Of a DNA stretch of 64,000 nucleotides, positions 36,236 through 48,097 are shown piece by piece (positions within the stretch are counted from its first letter, which is position 1; each line of letters starts with the position of its first letter). The stretch is from the NCBI RefSeq assembly GCF_048544455.1, contig NC_133538.1, positions 150,638,922 through 150,702,921 of the forward strand, written 5' to 3'. Under the pieces are notes generated by a model. It saw nothing but the letters and a program-made list of their open reading frames with translations, was not told where the DNA came from and searched no databases. This DNA is from Silene latifolia (lineage: Eukaryota > Streptophyta > Magnoliopsida > Caryophyllales > Caryophyllaceae). Both the position numbers and the translations under genes were made by a program.

Positions 36236-37670
36236 ATGAGTTTAACCTTTTGGAATGTTAGAGGTACTAAAAGAAAAAAATTAGCGGAGGAGCTAAGCTT
36301 CTTTAGCAATTCCAATAACATTAAAATTTTGGCTTTAGGTGAAACAAAAGCACATAATGGTCATGATCAAGCTTTTTTTGAACAAGAATGGGTTTTCAAT
36401 TTTCGGATTTCGTGCCTAGTATGGGTCTCTCAGGAGGTATTTGGGTCCTTTGGAAACAAAATTTATCCATGCCTTTTTCGGTCAAAGTAATTACTAAAAC
36501 TAACAGGTTCATTTGTTGTGAGATTACCGACTCTATCAAGAACGTTTCATTTTGTTTAGTATTCGTTTACGCCCCAGCTCAACCTAATGAAAAAGACGAG
36601 TTCTGGTCGTCTTTTCTTCATTTCTGCTTAAATCTCTCTCTTCCTTTTATTTTATTAGGAGTTTTTGATGAGATTAAAGTTCAATCAGATAAAATGGGAG
36701 GGTCTGACCCAAACCCTTCTCATTTTGTTAGACTTAATAAATTCTTATATGATTCTAACTTATTAGATTTTCCTTTTTCGGGTAATCATTTTACTTGGAA
36801 GAGGAGTAAAAGTAGTTCTAATATAGGCTCAAGAATTCCAAGAGTGCCTTTCTTTACCTTTGCGGATGACACTATTATTTTTGCTAAAGTTTCGTTGGAT
36901 AGTTGTAGAAGTATTAAAGACATTCTCAACAAGTTCTGCCTTATGTCTGGGCAACATGTTAATTATGAAAAATCTTCCTTTCAATGCACTAAAAAAATAG
37001 ATCGGTCTCTTAGAGTCTCTTTCCGTGGTCTACTTGGTATGAGAGAGGCAACTCATCTGGGTAAATACTTGGGCTGTTCTATTATTGATCGCAGAGTGAC
37101 AAAAAATACCTTTGTTGATATCATTAATAACACGAGTAATCAATTATCAAAGTGGAAAGCTAACTCTATTTCCCAACCTGGAAGACTTGTTCTTGTCAAG
37201 GCCAATCTTGCGTCAAAGGCAAATTTTCAAATGCAAAATTTTCCAGTTCCATCCTCTATTCACAAAGGGATTGATAAAATTTGTAGAAATTTCTTGTGGA
37301 ACAAAAATCTGGATTACAAAGGTCTGAACCTAGTGGGTTGGGATAGAATATGTCGTCCTATGTCCTTAGGACGGCTAGGTATTTGTAAAATTGAAGCTTT
37401 AAATAAAGCTTTTTAAATGAAACTCTTATGGAAAATGTTAATGGAAGAGAATAATATCTGGACTACTCTTGTAAAAAAAAAAGTATTTAAAAAAGGATTC
37501 CCTCTTCGATCATTCTCTTACGCAAAGGAGCTCGTGGCAATGGAATAAACTTATGTCTTTGTGAGGTTTATTTAGAAAAGGTCTTAGATGGCAAGTGGGT
37601 AACGAGAAAAGCATTAAGTTTTGGACAGATAATTGGGTTTTCCAAACACCCATTTTTCAAATGTCTAATG
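36236..37670 (+). pseudogene. LINE ORF2: endonuclease fused to RT remnant
   Basis: Starts MSLTFWNVRG, the usual start of plant L1 endonuclease. A frameshift near 36390 moves to the frame 36388-37416, with GGIWVLWK and VYAPAQPNEKDEFW. The endonuclease then jumps at about 36835 (NIGSRI) straight to FFTFADDTIIFAK, the catalytic RT motif, so the middle of the endonuclease-RT region is deleted. The RT C-terminal part (LGKYLGCSI, PGRLVLVKANL, KICRNFLW) runs to TAA at 37414-37416, then decays. Confidence 0.88.
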
Positions 37671-37674
37671 ACAT

Positions 37675-37990
37675 TAGACTATGTACATCAATAACATTTG
37701 TAATGTGAGTGTTGTGAATATAAAACTAATATTCTCACCATTTTATAAATTTTCTACCTCAATAACATTCACTCTCAATTTGTTCACTTTATCAATAATT
37801 TTATCATGACATTCGCTTTTATTATTATTATATCACACCTTTTATATCTCTAATAAGATTACCCATTAAGTAGTTGACAAGTGGCGAAAAATGAGAAATC
37901 ACAATGTCACAACCTAGTGTTGCAGCATAACACAATGTTGCGATTTTTTTCCATCAAGGCTTATTTTATTATTACTTTATGATGATTTTT
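37675..37990. mobile_element. AT-rich insert of about 310 bp in LINE ORF2
   Basis: ORF2 sequence stops after FWTDNWVFQTP...SND and resumes at VNVIDRHRLS near 38010. The DNA between is AT-rich, has no coding similarity, and opens agactatgtacatcaataac. It is probably a MITE, but I see no clear terminal repeats. Confidence 0.5.
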
Positions 37991-38003
37991 TTTTTGTCTT
38001 CTT

Positions 38004-38453
38004 TTGGTGAATGTTATTGATAGACATAGACTTAGTTTAGTAGACGATAACTTAATGGTCTGTGAACTTATTACACCGGATAAACAATGGAATGTCTCAA
38101 AATTAGCTTCCTTTGTCAGTAAGGACATTGTTAGTAAAATTCTTGATGTCCCTATTCCATGGAATGATTTAACAGATAAAATGGGATGGGGAATATCAGT
38201 TGACGGAGCTTTTTCGATTAAGTCTGCTGCTTGGTTAGTGCATGGTGTATTTAATTATAATGATAAAATAAGTCCTTTTGCTTGGGTCTGGAAGTGTGAC
38301 CTCCCGCCTAAGATTAAATTCTTTCTCTGGAAAGCTTGTGTAGATGGCCTTCCTACGAAGGAGAGACTTCAGCGATCCCATGTGTATGTGCCCATTCACT
38401 GTATTCTCTGTAACCATCATACAGAGGACCGAGACCATTTTTTCTTTAATTAA
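38004..38453 (+). pseudogene. LINE ORF2 zinc-binding RVT domain
   Basis: 150 codons with the plant L1 zf-RVT pattern: WKCDLPPKIKFFLWK, LPTKERL, then CILCNHHTEDRDHFFF with the Cys/His ligands. It ends in TAA; the sequence decays until RNase H. Confidence 0.88.
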
Positions 38454-38557
38454 CCTGTTTTGCTTAAAATTTGTCAAGCTGTTAGAGTTGATGATTTAGT
38501 TTCTTTTTCCCTTCGCCAGAGGGGTGATCAACCATTAACCTTTTTAAAAAAATCTTA

Positions 38558-39225
38558 ATGCCTTTAAAGAATTTGTTTCCCCCAAATCCTTTCTTAAAAC
38601 CTCCTTTATTTGGTGGAATGTATGGTTTAGCAGAAATAAATTTATCTTTGAAAACATCTTGGTGGATGTTGATAAGATTACTCATGTTATTTGGAACTCT
38701 TTTTTCTCATGGTTTGACCTTAAAGTTTAGAGACCTTGATAATCAAGATAAGTATCCTAGCAGTGGAGATTATTGCCATAAAAAATGCAAAGGCAATATT
38801 GTCTGGAAAAAACCGCCTGAAGGTTTTATCAAGATTAACTTTGATGGATCTAAACGAGATAATGATAATGCAGCGTTAGTTACAGTATCAGAAACCATCA
38901 TGGTAAAATTTTGCTACTAGGAGCTAAATCGTGCGGTAATATTAGTGTTCTTTTAGCCGAGACTATGGCTCTTAGAGAAAGCATAATCGCAGCTAAAACT
39001 TTGGGATACACGTCTATAGCCATTGAAGGGGATAATCTTTGTGTTATTAACTCTATTCGTGGAACTTGGGAGATTCCTTGGGAAATTTCTTCTTTTATTG
39101 CTGATATTACAATTGAACTCTCCCAGTTCAAAGAAGTTAAAAATTTCCATTGTTTTCGTGAGGCTAATAAAGTACCAGACTTTATGGCCAATCTAGGACA
39201 TTCGTGTCATTTTATTTCGAGGTGA
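38558..39225 (+). pseudogene. LINE RNase H domain
   Basis: Two frames. GFIKINFDGSKRDNDNAA carries the first catalytic Asp. After a shift near 38910 comes LLAETMALRESI (Glu) and IAIEGDNLCVINSI (Asp), ending REANKVPDFMANLGH. This is the RNase H of plant L1 ORF2. TGA at 39223-39225 ends the ORF. Confidence 0.88.
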
Positions 39226-39247
39226 GTTGACAGCCAATGGCTCTCAC

Positions 39248-39334
39248 TCTCCTTCCTCATCCGAAAGGATGAGATAGGTTGGTCGTATTCTAGAGGATCA
39301 ACCTAGTTTCCTTTCCGTATAAAAAAATGTAAAC
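39248..39334 (+). other. LINE 3' UTR end with GNRA-loop hairpin
   Basis: CTCATCC-GAAA-GGATGAG (about 39258-39275) forms a 7-bp stem with a GAAA tetraloop. A second pairing, AGGTTGGTC with GATCAACCT, follows and an A-run ends the element. The same layout is found in the reversed LINE tail at 35118-35175. Confidence 0.75.
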
Positions 39335-42015
39335 AAATGAACAAAAAGGGAAGAGATTATACCGACTAGATGCAAAATAAATAAGTTTAGATTGAATAAG
39401 GAATGAAGAGAAATCTTCAATCTTGTTACAACCCAAATTTCTAGATCTAAACAACTATTAATTGAAAGATTAATGTTTTAATTAGGGAAAGATTAGCAAA
39501 TGATTAGGAAAAGTTCAAACTTAGAGAGTAAATTAACTGGATCTAGGGTATTGCATACAAATGAAATTAGGGAGGGGGTATTTATAGTTTATCCAAAATT
39601 TAGGTCAAAAATTACAAAGGAGAGAAAGATGCAGTCGCGGGGGCTGAGACGATGGACCGGCCGCCGGTGGCGTACTCGACTCAGAACCTTCTGTATGTTT
39701 TTCCTTCATTTTAAGATCATCAGGTATGCACAGCCGGTGGGCTGCCCGGCTGGGAGTCTTCTGCAAATTTCCTTCAAAATCCAACTTCTTCACATGTCAT
39801 CAGGTACCCTTGGCCGGTGTACCGGCTGCCGGTGGCCTACCGGGCTGGGGACCTTCTAATTATTTTTTTCTCTTTTCTTCCTTTGGCTCAATGGGGTGGG
39901 TTTCCAGCCGGCAGACCGGCTGCTGGCCAACCGGCTGGGACTCCTCTCAGCTTTTTCTCCCCTTCTTTCCTATGCTATCTTCAAGACAACATCTCTTGCT
40001 CCCTTTTCCTCATTTCTATCTCAAATCCTTCAAAATGAGACACAAACTCATAAAACAAGAAATTGGGACACAAAATGCAAGCAATAGGTATATAAACCGT
40101 CTCAAAACGGATCAAAATGCATAGAAATGAGGGAAAAAACATGGCAAATTAAGTACGTATCAAAATTCCCCAGACTATGGTCTTAATCGTCCCCGAGTAA
40201 GTGAGCAAAAACTTTAGACCTTTATTCACCCTCTACCTAATTAAGCTAATAATGTCCGATGAAAGGCAATTAACGGGCGTTCTTCGTCCCTTCAACTTAC
40301 AACGAAGCACAATGAGGTATGTGCTTCCTTGCAAGGCAAGTGGGGGCTTGCGAAAAAATTTCGATACATCCAACATTTAAGCACAAATAGGAAAGTAAGG
40401 GTGCATCAACAAAAGGTCGCTCGCTTTCCCCATCTAAGCGGGGTTTTGAAAACCGAAACAAGAAGGTCTTATAGTGGAGAATACCATCTCAGGGTCTCAA
40501 TTGATGTCAACTCCCTAATCCTAGCTCATATGTCAATAAGTGATAACAAAATATGACCAAGAAACACATTCAAGGCCGGGAGAAAGGGAAAAACGCGACA
40601 TGACTCACAAGATTTACAAGTCCAACGCAAGATTCAACACAAATTAGCTTAAGACCATAAAAGACTCAAGGAACGATCTCCTCGCGGTTTTCGCTCGTCA
40701 CTCATGTGAATTTTGGGTGATTATTGTGCAAAAATGAGTAAAAATCACTCACCTACTACGACTCATGAAAGAGTGCTCGCAATCTAACGTGGTATTTCTT
40801 CCTATAATCAAGTAGAGATGCAAAAATATGGTAGAAACGTGCATAGTAAAGCAACACGGGTTTAAACGGGGCAAAGGTCATGGGTGAAAAATGAAGTGGT
40901 GCAAGCACCATCATGGAAATGTGGAGTTACATAGCCAAGAAGTTGTAAAAACTTTCACCCTAACCCAATTTAACACAACAAATGAGCAACTACTTACACC
41001 AACATCTTTGGAAATTTGGCTCACTCGGAAAAAACATCAAGTTGTCCTTTATTCATTCACAAAATTTCCACCCCTTTATTGATGTAGAAGAGGTGTAACA
41101 TTGACATTTATTCGATACTAACAACTTGATCCACACTTTTTTTTTTCTTTTCTTTTCATTTTTTTTTTCTTTTCTATTTTCTTTTTCTTTTTTTATGGAG
41201 CCTCTTATTCAACACAAATTTGACCAAATGGACACAAAGATTTCAACTCTTACAATGATAGTTCAAACTTCAATGAAATTAGGACTCACCCCCCCCCCCC
41301 CCCCAAATACACGTAACCACAAGCACATGACAACTTCTTGATAAGGAGAGTTGTTTTTGGAAAGTGGTTAATTTTTGTGGGTATGCCAAATGAAAAGGCC
41401 AAGGCTCAAAGGGGTAGCAAAATAGGGGTCCTAATCTAAAGGGTCGAAACATGAGTCTATTTGGCAATGTGAGGCTATTAACACATAACAAAATTGCTTC
41501 AAAATGCATGCACAAAGAGGAGCCATCTCTACAATTTAAGGAATAAATGCCACGTTTATGCGTTTTGATGTGACACTCTAAGCAAGGAGACCTACTCACA
41601 ACTTAAAATGGGGTCGATTATGGATGAGCCGGCCCATTGGAGGCTCTAACCTTACCATTTATGTAGTTGTATCGTCCCTAGATCAAGTCTAAGCTTGGTT
41701 TGTGTCTCGCAAGGTGGCATAGACTCGGTGTCAATCACGTCTCCCCAAAAACAACAATTATCATAATGACACAAGCTATGAGAAGGGAAAAGACACAACG
41801 AGACAATTATTATCATTGATGGCAAACATTCTCCATACTAAGACCCTTTTTACAAGCTATTTAGAAACGAAATGCAATATATGAGAAATGCAAGTGAACA
41901 TATATATATATATATACATGTAATGTGAATGCAAGAGTATACAAACGTGAACACACATATATACAACTATTCTAAATGCAACAAGGTCTAATCCTAAAAG
42001 CATAACAACACACAT
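39335..42015. mobile_element. non-coding LTR-element debris right of the LINE
   Basis: No gene. It contains a CCGG-rich tandem cluster (39645-39945), a phrase typical of large non-coding LTR elements (aaattccccagactatgg..., about 40163), a pyrimidine run (41135-41195), a C-run (41289-41304) and an (AT)n tract (41900-41915). Confidence 0.45.
39645..39945. repeat. four GC-rich cassettes with CCGGC/GCCGG pairs
   Basis: Cassettes near 39654 (GGACCGGCCGCCGGTGG), 39731, 39811 and 39906 recur about every 80-95 bp in AT-rich DNA. Each has paired GCCGGT/ACCGGC-type arms followed by a CTTCT or CTCCT phrase. Confidence 0.75.
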
Positions 42016-43536
42016 TGTAACACCCCCTTCTTACCCGACCAAGGTAATTAGGAAATGTTACCGTCTCGGTTTCCCGAGGCAGTGAAATCGGAATTACAAT
42101 TAAGAAACTTTTCAAATAAATAACAAGTTTAGTGATTACATAAACGTAAACAAATGAATAAATGTGAACTATACAAATTACAAGTCGACTACCATCTAGG
42201 TCATCTATGCTACACTGCTCGACTCCGAGTCCAAGGCGCGATCCAAATCCCGATCACGTCAACAAGCAACATGTACTCAACCTGCTCCCCATATGATCGG
42301 AAATATCATATGGATTGACACAGGCCACCCCGAAAATAGGTGACAATTACACATACACACAACACGTCAGTTTCAATAAATAAATAAAGTGAGACACAAC
42401 TCAAAGTGTGTGAGTATGCAACATGACTATGACATGAATGAAACGCTATCAAACAACCACCACGCCGGTACCGGAACACGTCCAGACGTACCCAGAACCA
42501 TCGGTACCGGGACACGCCCAGACGTACCCACAACCACCGGTGCCAGGGACACGCCCACGACACCACACCACACAAACAGGTACCGGGACACGCCCAGACG
42601 TACCGACCCCGGAAGCCAACTGAGTCCCCTGCCAGACGTTGTGTCTCAACCACACGAGTCCCTCGAAACTCAAGTCATTAATGTGCACATCCATCTTGGA
42701 GTGAAAAGCTCCAAGAAGCAACTCAAGCGGAAGACGGTCTCCCAACCGCCTTCCGTCTCCTCAACAACAACGGGACAATCACAACAGTTATATCCTCCAA
42801 TACACATGACAAATACAATAAATGCAAGATACCACACAATATACCAATTACCGACTCATCAAGTCGTCTCAACCAATACCATGTCATAATGCATTTCCGT
42901 AACATATGAATTCACGACAACATGTTATAATGCACTAAACTACTAAAGCACGACTCACATGACCATACAAATATATTAAAACTGAGTAGGATTAACTTAC
43001 CTTTTAGCATACTCCGTAAGCAATCCGAAAAATAATAATCTTCCAAAAAAAACCGTCACCTAAATAAATAATTAAATATATTTAATTACTAACTAATCTA
43101 ATTAAATTAAATACGTAATTAATTAATTAAATAAAAACCCGTCTTAAGCTATTCAAATCTCGACTCGTACTCACGCCCGAACTCCCTCCTTACAACCACC
43201 ACCTCTGCTGCCACCGTGGACCACCACCACCAGCCATGGTGGCTCCCACAGCCGGCAGCAACAACGTTCACAACAATAACCGCAACCATGCAACACCACC
43301 GCACCACTCACCTACATACACGACACCCATACCCACACCAAGCACCGTAGCATCCACCACCGTGGCCTCCCCTGACCACGGTGGACCCGGCCGCCCACCT
43401 AGGAACCAATCACGGCCACCACATCCCCAAATACGACAACAACAATAAACAACTAACAAACACGACCAACTCGACACCCTCCCAAAACAGCCCGTTTAAC
43501 ACCACTTTGCCGCCACCTAAACCACCACCCACGACC
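42016..43536 (+). mobile_element. gypsy LTR, TGTAACACCC type
   Basis: Starts TGTAACACCCCCTTC, then ACCCGACCAAGGTAA and the hairpin CTCGGTTTCCCGAG (about 42064-42077). The TGTGCACATCC box at 42682-42692 is followed by an 8-bp hairpin, TCTTGGAG/CTCCAAGA (42694-42716). It contains the 26-bp cassettes listed separately and a CCACC-rich stretch (43190-43530). It is interrupted at 43537 by another LTR; material after 61671 may be its continuation. Confidence 0.6.
42465..42612. repeat. GGTAC...GTACC cassettes, four copies
   Basis: Copies at about 42469, 42503, 42538 (degenerate) and 42580. Each runs GGTACCGGGACACGCCC then AGACGTACC, with GGTAC/GTACC arms. Spacing is about 35-40 bp. The open frames over them are translation artefacts. 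Confidence 0.85.
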
Positions 43537-43550
43537 TGTAACATCCTCAT
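43537..43550 (+). mobile_element. first 14 bases of a gypsy LTR split by Athila
   Basis: TGTAACATCCTCAT is the LTR start. The same LTR resumes at 51820. A CGACC before it (43532-43536) nearly matches CGACG after the LTR end (61671-61675), the likely target duplication of a solo LTR. Confidence 0.65.
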
Positions 43551-45094
43551 TGATGCGTGTCATTTATATGATGTTTTACACCCTATTTTACACCCATTTC
43601 AGAACTCATTTATGTAGTTTATGCTACTATTTTCCCCATTTCCGTCTACTTTCGTGTTTTTTGTGCAATATTGCAGAAATGTGAAGAATCCAGCGGGAAA
43701 TGAGCCGAATCCGTCCCCGAGTACCTAGCATTGCATTTGACATGAAGTATTTACTCGGGAAGCGAACTTGGTGCGCATATCGAGGCCCGAAAGACTAATT
43801 CACGAAGTTTTTGAAGCAAAGTACCAGCTACAGTGGTCGATCGACCGATGCCTCTGGTCGATCGACCAGAGCACGACTTCCAGTAGCTCCTGTACAGTGC
43901 AGTTCAGTCGATCGACTGGCATCAGTGGTCGATCGACCAAACCGATAATCTGACACAAATAAAAAGAACGAGAAGTTAGAAGCCCATTGTAATTAGGTTT
44001 AGGAATAAGAGAGTTACGCAACATTCTTATATAACGTAACCTTCTCTATTCTGGAATTCATCAAGTCTTTTATCATAAGAATTTTAGGAAATAATTAGGG
44101 TTTGATATTTCATTGTTTTTAGGGCATAATCATTCAATATACAATTTGCTTTCGTTTGCGCTTTTCGGATTCTTCCTTTCTCTGCAATTCTTACGGTAAT
44201 TTTGCTTCCATAATTTTAGTTTACTTTATTCGTTCATAGATTAGAAATTGCTAGTTAGATTTCCCAAAGCCATATTATTGTTTTATGTTAGTTATTCATT
44301 TAGTTAATTTAAATATGAACTCGTTTGCTTTATTAGTTAATCTTATCGTTGTTTTCAACACGAGTATGAGTAACTAAATCCCCAATGCTAAGATGGGAAT
44401 CTGTATGTTAGATGGCTTCAATTCAGGCGACCTGTTTTCGGGCTCTGGTCGATCGACTGGGTTAGTTGGTTGATCGACTGGGGCCGTGTTAGATTAGCTA
44501 CATTTTAATTAATCAAATTGCTATATTTGACGAATCGAGTGCACGTGACTAGTTGAAAGTTTAGGAATTGACCGACCCGTTAAGATCGAAAGATAGGGAA
44601 GAGAGATAGACTACCTAATTAAGACGACTAAATTAATGAGATCGAGAGATAAGTTAATTTAGATTTTGAGTTTCATTAATCAAGAACGAAAGTTGGTATT
44701 AGTGAGATTAGGGACCCGTAGCTCAGGCCGAAAGGTTGCTAGTTCGCTACCTGTTAAAAATGGATCGAGAGGACTTTTTATTTTCCCGTCTAACATGTTT
44801 AAGACAGTTTACCTAGAATTGCCGCCGTCGAAGCTACAGTGAACCGACCGTCTTAGCATTCTTTTACTATTTGATTTCATCCGTTCTTTTTAGTATCTCA
44901 TTTATCTGCTTAGTTTACTATTGCCCTTTTAGTTATAGATTATTCAAATCAAACCCCCCTCACATTTGTTACTTAGACTAAAATCAGACGACTATTAATT
45001 GCATCGTCTCTCTGTGGTTCGACCCTGACTGCCGCTATCTATAGTAGTAGTTTGGAAACTATAAATTTATCTTTGGTACTCTACGATGGTATCA
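43551..45094 (+). repeat. Athila 5' LTR, 1,544 bp
   Basis: Ends in ATCA six bases before the primer site. It contains TCGATCGA palindromes at 43835, 43856, 43906, 43927, 44447 and a variant at 44468. High similarity to 50282-51819, with scattered substitutions and small indels. Confidence 0.93.
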
Positions 45095-45099
45095 AATTT

Positions 45100-45117
45100 T
45101 GGCGCTGTTGCCGGGGA
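45100..45117 (+). promoter_or_regulatory. Athila primer binding site
   Basis: TGGCGCTGTTGCCGGGGA follows the LTR end. It is the standard Athila primer site apart from one substitution (usual form TGGCGCCGTTGCCGGGGA). Confidence 0.85.
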
Positions 45118-45220
45118 GGCAAGTGTTTAAATTTTTAGTTGTTTTTATTTTAGTCTTTTCTCAATTTAAGGGACATCTGTTCCTTAAACTCTTCTTATAT
45201 TCTACTCGTAGTTTCTTCTT

Positions 45221-46932
45221 ATGCGCAGGTCACAAGGTGGTGAACTACTACCGTTCAATCCTAAGATTGAGAAGACTTTGCGTGAGTTGAGACGATCATC
45301 TAGAGTATTGCCGACAGAGGAAGAGCTGAGTACTCTGTCCAGTTACTACGAGAACGAGCTATTCGAGGAGGATCCACCTTCATCTCCTATTTCTACTTCA
45401 TCAGCTGAGACCGTCACATCTCCAGATATGGCTGAAGAAGCTAGTATAGCCAGTCACTCCGAGCCGAAAGCTGAGAATCTCTACAAGGGATTCGCATTGC
45501 CAGCTGGGACAGATAGGAAATTCGAACCAAAACCGGCTTACATTAACTTGGTTGAGAGAACTAATTTGGGGGAGCTGCAAATGAAGATGCAGCTAAGCAT
45601 ATGGAGACATTCATTGACTACTGTTGCTCCATACCCCCACCAGCAGGTGTGACTCCGGATCAGGTAAAGGAGACAATGTTCTTATTTTCGCTCCGTGATG
45701 CTGCTAGGGAGTGGTGCTGAGATCTGGATCGAGCTGCTAATGAGATTACTGATTGGAATTCGTTGGCCTTAGCGTTTTATAAGAAATACTTTTCTGCATC
45801 GAAGACCAACACGATTAGAGCTCAGATCACGAGCTTTAAACAGGGTCCTGATGAAGATTTTCATGAGGCATGGGTCCGTTTCAAGAGACTGGTGCGAACT
45901 ATTCCACACCATGGGTTTGAGAAGTGGTTTCTGTGCAACCAATTCTACAATGGTCTTTATGATGATCAGAGAGCTATCCTAGATGCTGCAGCTAATGGGA
46001 GATTTCAAGAAAATAGCGGTGAGACAAAGGGTTGGAAAATCATCGATGACATAGCCATCCATAAAGCTGAGCATGGGAATTCTAGAGGAAATCAGAGGAG
46101 GTCAGCTGAATCACCTGCTGTAGCTGCAATAGAGTCCCTTACTGCGAGATTCGACAAGATAGACTTCGGGGGATCCCAAAAAGGAGGTAAATATAAGGTT
46201 AATGCTATTTCAGACGGTCCCTTTTTATGCAAAAGATGTGGAGCTGAGGGACATTTTTCGGATTTTTGTCCTAGTTCGACTGAAGTATGTGCTGCCTTTC
46301 AACATTATAGACAGACTGGTACATATCCCGATTCCTCTAATGTCCACCCCAATTTGAGGTGGACCAACCAGAATGTCCTTAATCCGGGTCCACAGCAGCA
46401 GCATAATTATGTGCCCCCTCACAAGCAGCATCAGCCATATCAAAAGCCTCCGTATATCCCTCAGCAGCAGCTCCAAAGTTATGATTTTACTGAGTTGAAA
46501 AATTTGTTGCTAAAGGAGTCCCAAGCTAGAGAGGCCGGGATAAAAATGTTGGAGAGCCAAATTGCTCAATTGGCTAGCAAGAGTGCAACTCGAGCTCCGG
46601 GGCATTTACCGTCGCAGCCGGATCAAAAAGAGACCCTTAATGCAATTACTTTGAGGAGTGGATCTACCCTTGATGGGCCCGCTATGGTCGAGGAAGCTAC
46701 TGGAAAAGATGAGGCGGAAGCAAGTAAGAAGAAGCCAGTAACGAACAGTGGCAAGAAAAAGACGATCAGCAGGTATGTCAGTCGATCGACTGACATACCC
46801 GTTCTATCGACCAGTCCGCGAAATAGTGCAGCTTCTGGTCCTGTGGAAGCCAGTCGATCGACCTACCTGGTCGATCGACTGAAAACGCTGCTGATGTTGA
46901 ATCTTTTCGTCCTCCAATGCCAAATAACTTGA
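45221..46932 (+). pseudogene. Athila gag
   Basis: N-terminal part at 45221-45652; the main part continues in another frame, 45763-46932. TGA at 45718-45720 and a frameshift near 45600-45650 break it. The main part has the capsid core (AWVRFKRLVRTIPHHGF, FYNGLYDDQR), a zinc knuckle CKRCGAEGHFSDFC (about 46229-46270), a Gln/Pro-rich stretch and NAITLRSG, the Athila gag signature. After that the frame crosses three TCGATCGA palindromes (46772-46881), which it translates into SRSTDIP/SRSTYLVDRL-like repeats, and ends in the wrong frame. Confidence 0.9.
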
Positions 46933-48097
46933 GGGACCACTTGTTTCGGGGTACGACTACTCCGAAATTATTGAGGCAAGACCCAAATGCTGATGGGTCT
47001 GTCCCGATTCCAAAGTATGACCCAATGACGATTAATGGCTCATTCTTGAGATGGTCTGAAGAAGGTTCGAGCTTCAACAAGGAGAAGGTAGTGGATTTTC
47101 AGCCTAAGTCCACTGATGCCGGTATGAGAGACCTAGAAGAGAAGGCTAAGTTACTTCTTACAGCCCCTTATCCGGAGAGATTGATGCCGACAAAGGAACA
47201 TGTATCATTTAACAAATTTGAAAATGTTATTCGTAGTTTAAATGTGCAAGTTCCTTTCCTTGAATTAGTTAATCAAGTGCCTGCTTACATGAAATTTATG
47301 AAGCAACTTTTGTCTAAAAAGAAGCCACTTGATCTTTGTGCAATCTGTCGCACTAAGCGAGGAATCATGTTCTTATTTAACTCATCGCACCCCATAAGCT
47401 AGAAGACCCAGGTAGTTTTTCAGTCCCATGTAATATTGGCACCTTTTCTATTGAGAAGGCATTATGTGACCTAGGAGCCAGTATTAGTGTCATGCCTTTG
47501 AGTCTTGCTAGGAAGTTGAAATTGACTAGGTTTGCAGTTACCAACATGACAAAGATCTGAGATGGCGATCGTTCTGCGGTCCAGCCTATAGGAGTCTTAG
47601 AGGACATTCCTGTGCAAATAGGAAAGTTCTTTTTCCCTGTTGACTTCGTTGTGCTAGATATGCCCGAAGATGCTCACATACCTATCATTCTGGGTAGACC
47701 ATTTCTGCACGCTGCTGGTACAATTATAGATGTTGGCTCAGGGACATTGACTTTTAAGGTAGGGAAACATTCCATTGTCTTTGCCCAGACAGCTAAGAAG
47801 AAAGAGCCGCATGTTGCTCCAGCTGTGAAGGAGCCAATCGTTCAAAGAGGCGGCTTAGGATGTCTTAGCTATGGCACTGATGAGGAGCCAGTCAAAGTGA
47901 CGGAGTCCGATTTGGATTTTGATGAGCCAGACGAGGTCATTGATTGGGAAGATATCAGAGGTGTTGATCCGTTGAGTTCTGCGGATATTGGAATGGCTAA
48001 GAGCCCCGCTGAGGAGATGAGTTCTGTAGAGGCTACTTCTTGTAGCCAGAAGCCGAGCAAGTGGGCCATTCTGTGGCCATTCTTGATCAACTATTAG
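46917..48097 (+). pseudogene. Athila gag-pol junction and aspartic protease
   Basis: 46917-47402 has the conserved segment before protease (FLELVNQVPAYMKFMKQLL). A shift near 47395 leads to the protease core IEKALCDLGASISVMPLS (D-L-G-A-S in place of the usual D-S/T-G). A TGA at 47558-47560 is followed by 47612-48097 with the C-terminal protease motif IILGRPFLHAAG. The frame ends at 48097 without entering RT. Confidence 0.88.

Larger units (their letters stand above)
33682..39334 (+). mobile_element. L1-type LINE, degenerate, with nested insertions
   Basis: Plus-strand non-LTR element: ORF1 tail, endonuclease, RT remnant, zinc-binding RVT domain, RNase H, 3' UTR hairpin and short A-run (39327-39334). 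It has been hit by a hAT element (33919-34670), a minus-strand LINE tail (about 35107-35350) and an AT-rich insert (about 37675-37990). The left boundary is approximate and I found no target duplication. Confidence 0.85.

Noticed and set aside
41289-41304. Run of 16 C as a functional signal
   Set aside because: Simple homopolymer in LTR debris; length may be an assembly effect.
42389-42889. 166-codon open frame
   Set aside because: Covers the GGTAC...GTACC cassettes and LTR hairpin; no domain, inside an LTR.
43835-43938. CRISPR-like array of short repeats
   Set aside because: Plant DNA; repeats are palindromes with irregular spacing inside an LTR.
43768-43953. Open frame with WSIDR/SRST repeats (also 50498-50683)
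   Set aside because: Lies in both Athila LTRs; the repeats are the TCGATCGA palindromes read as protein.
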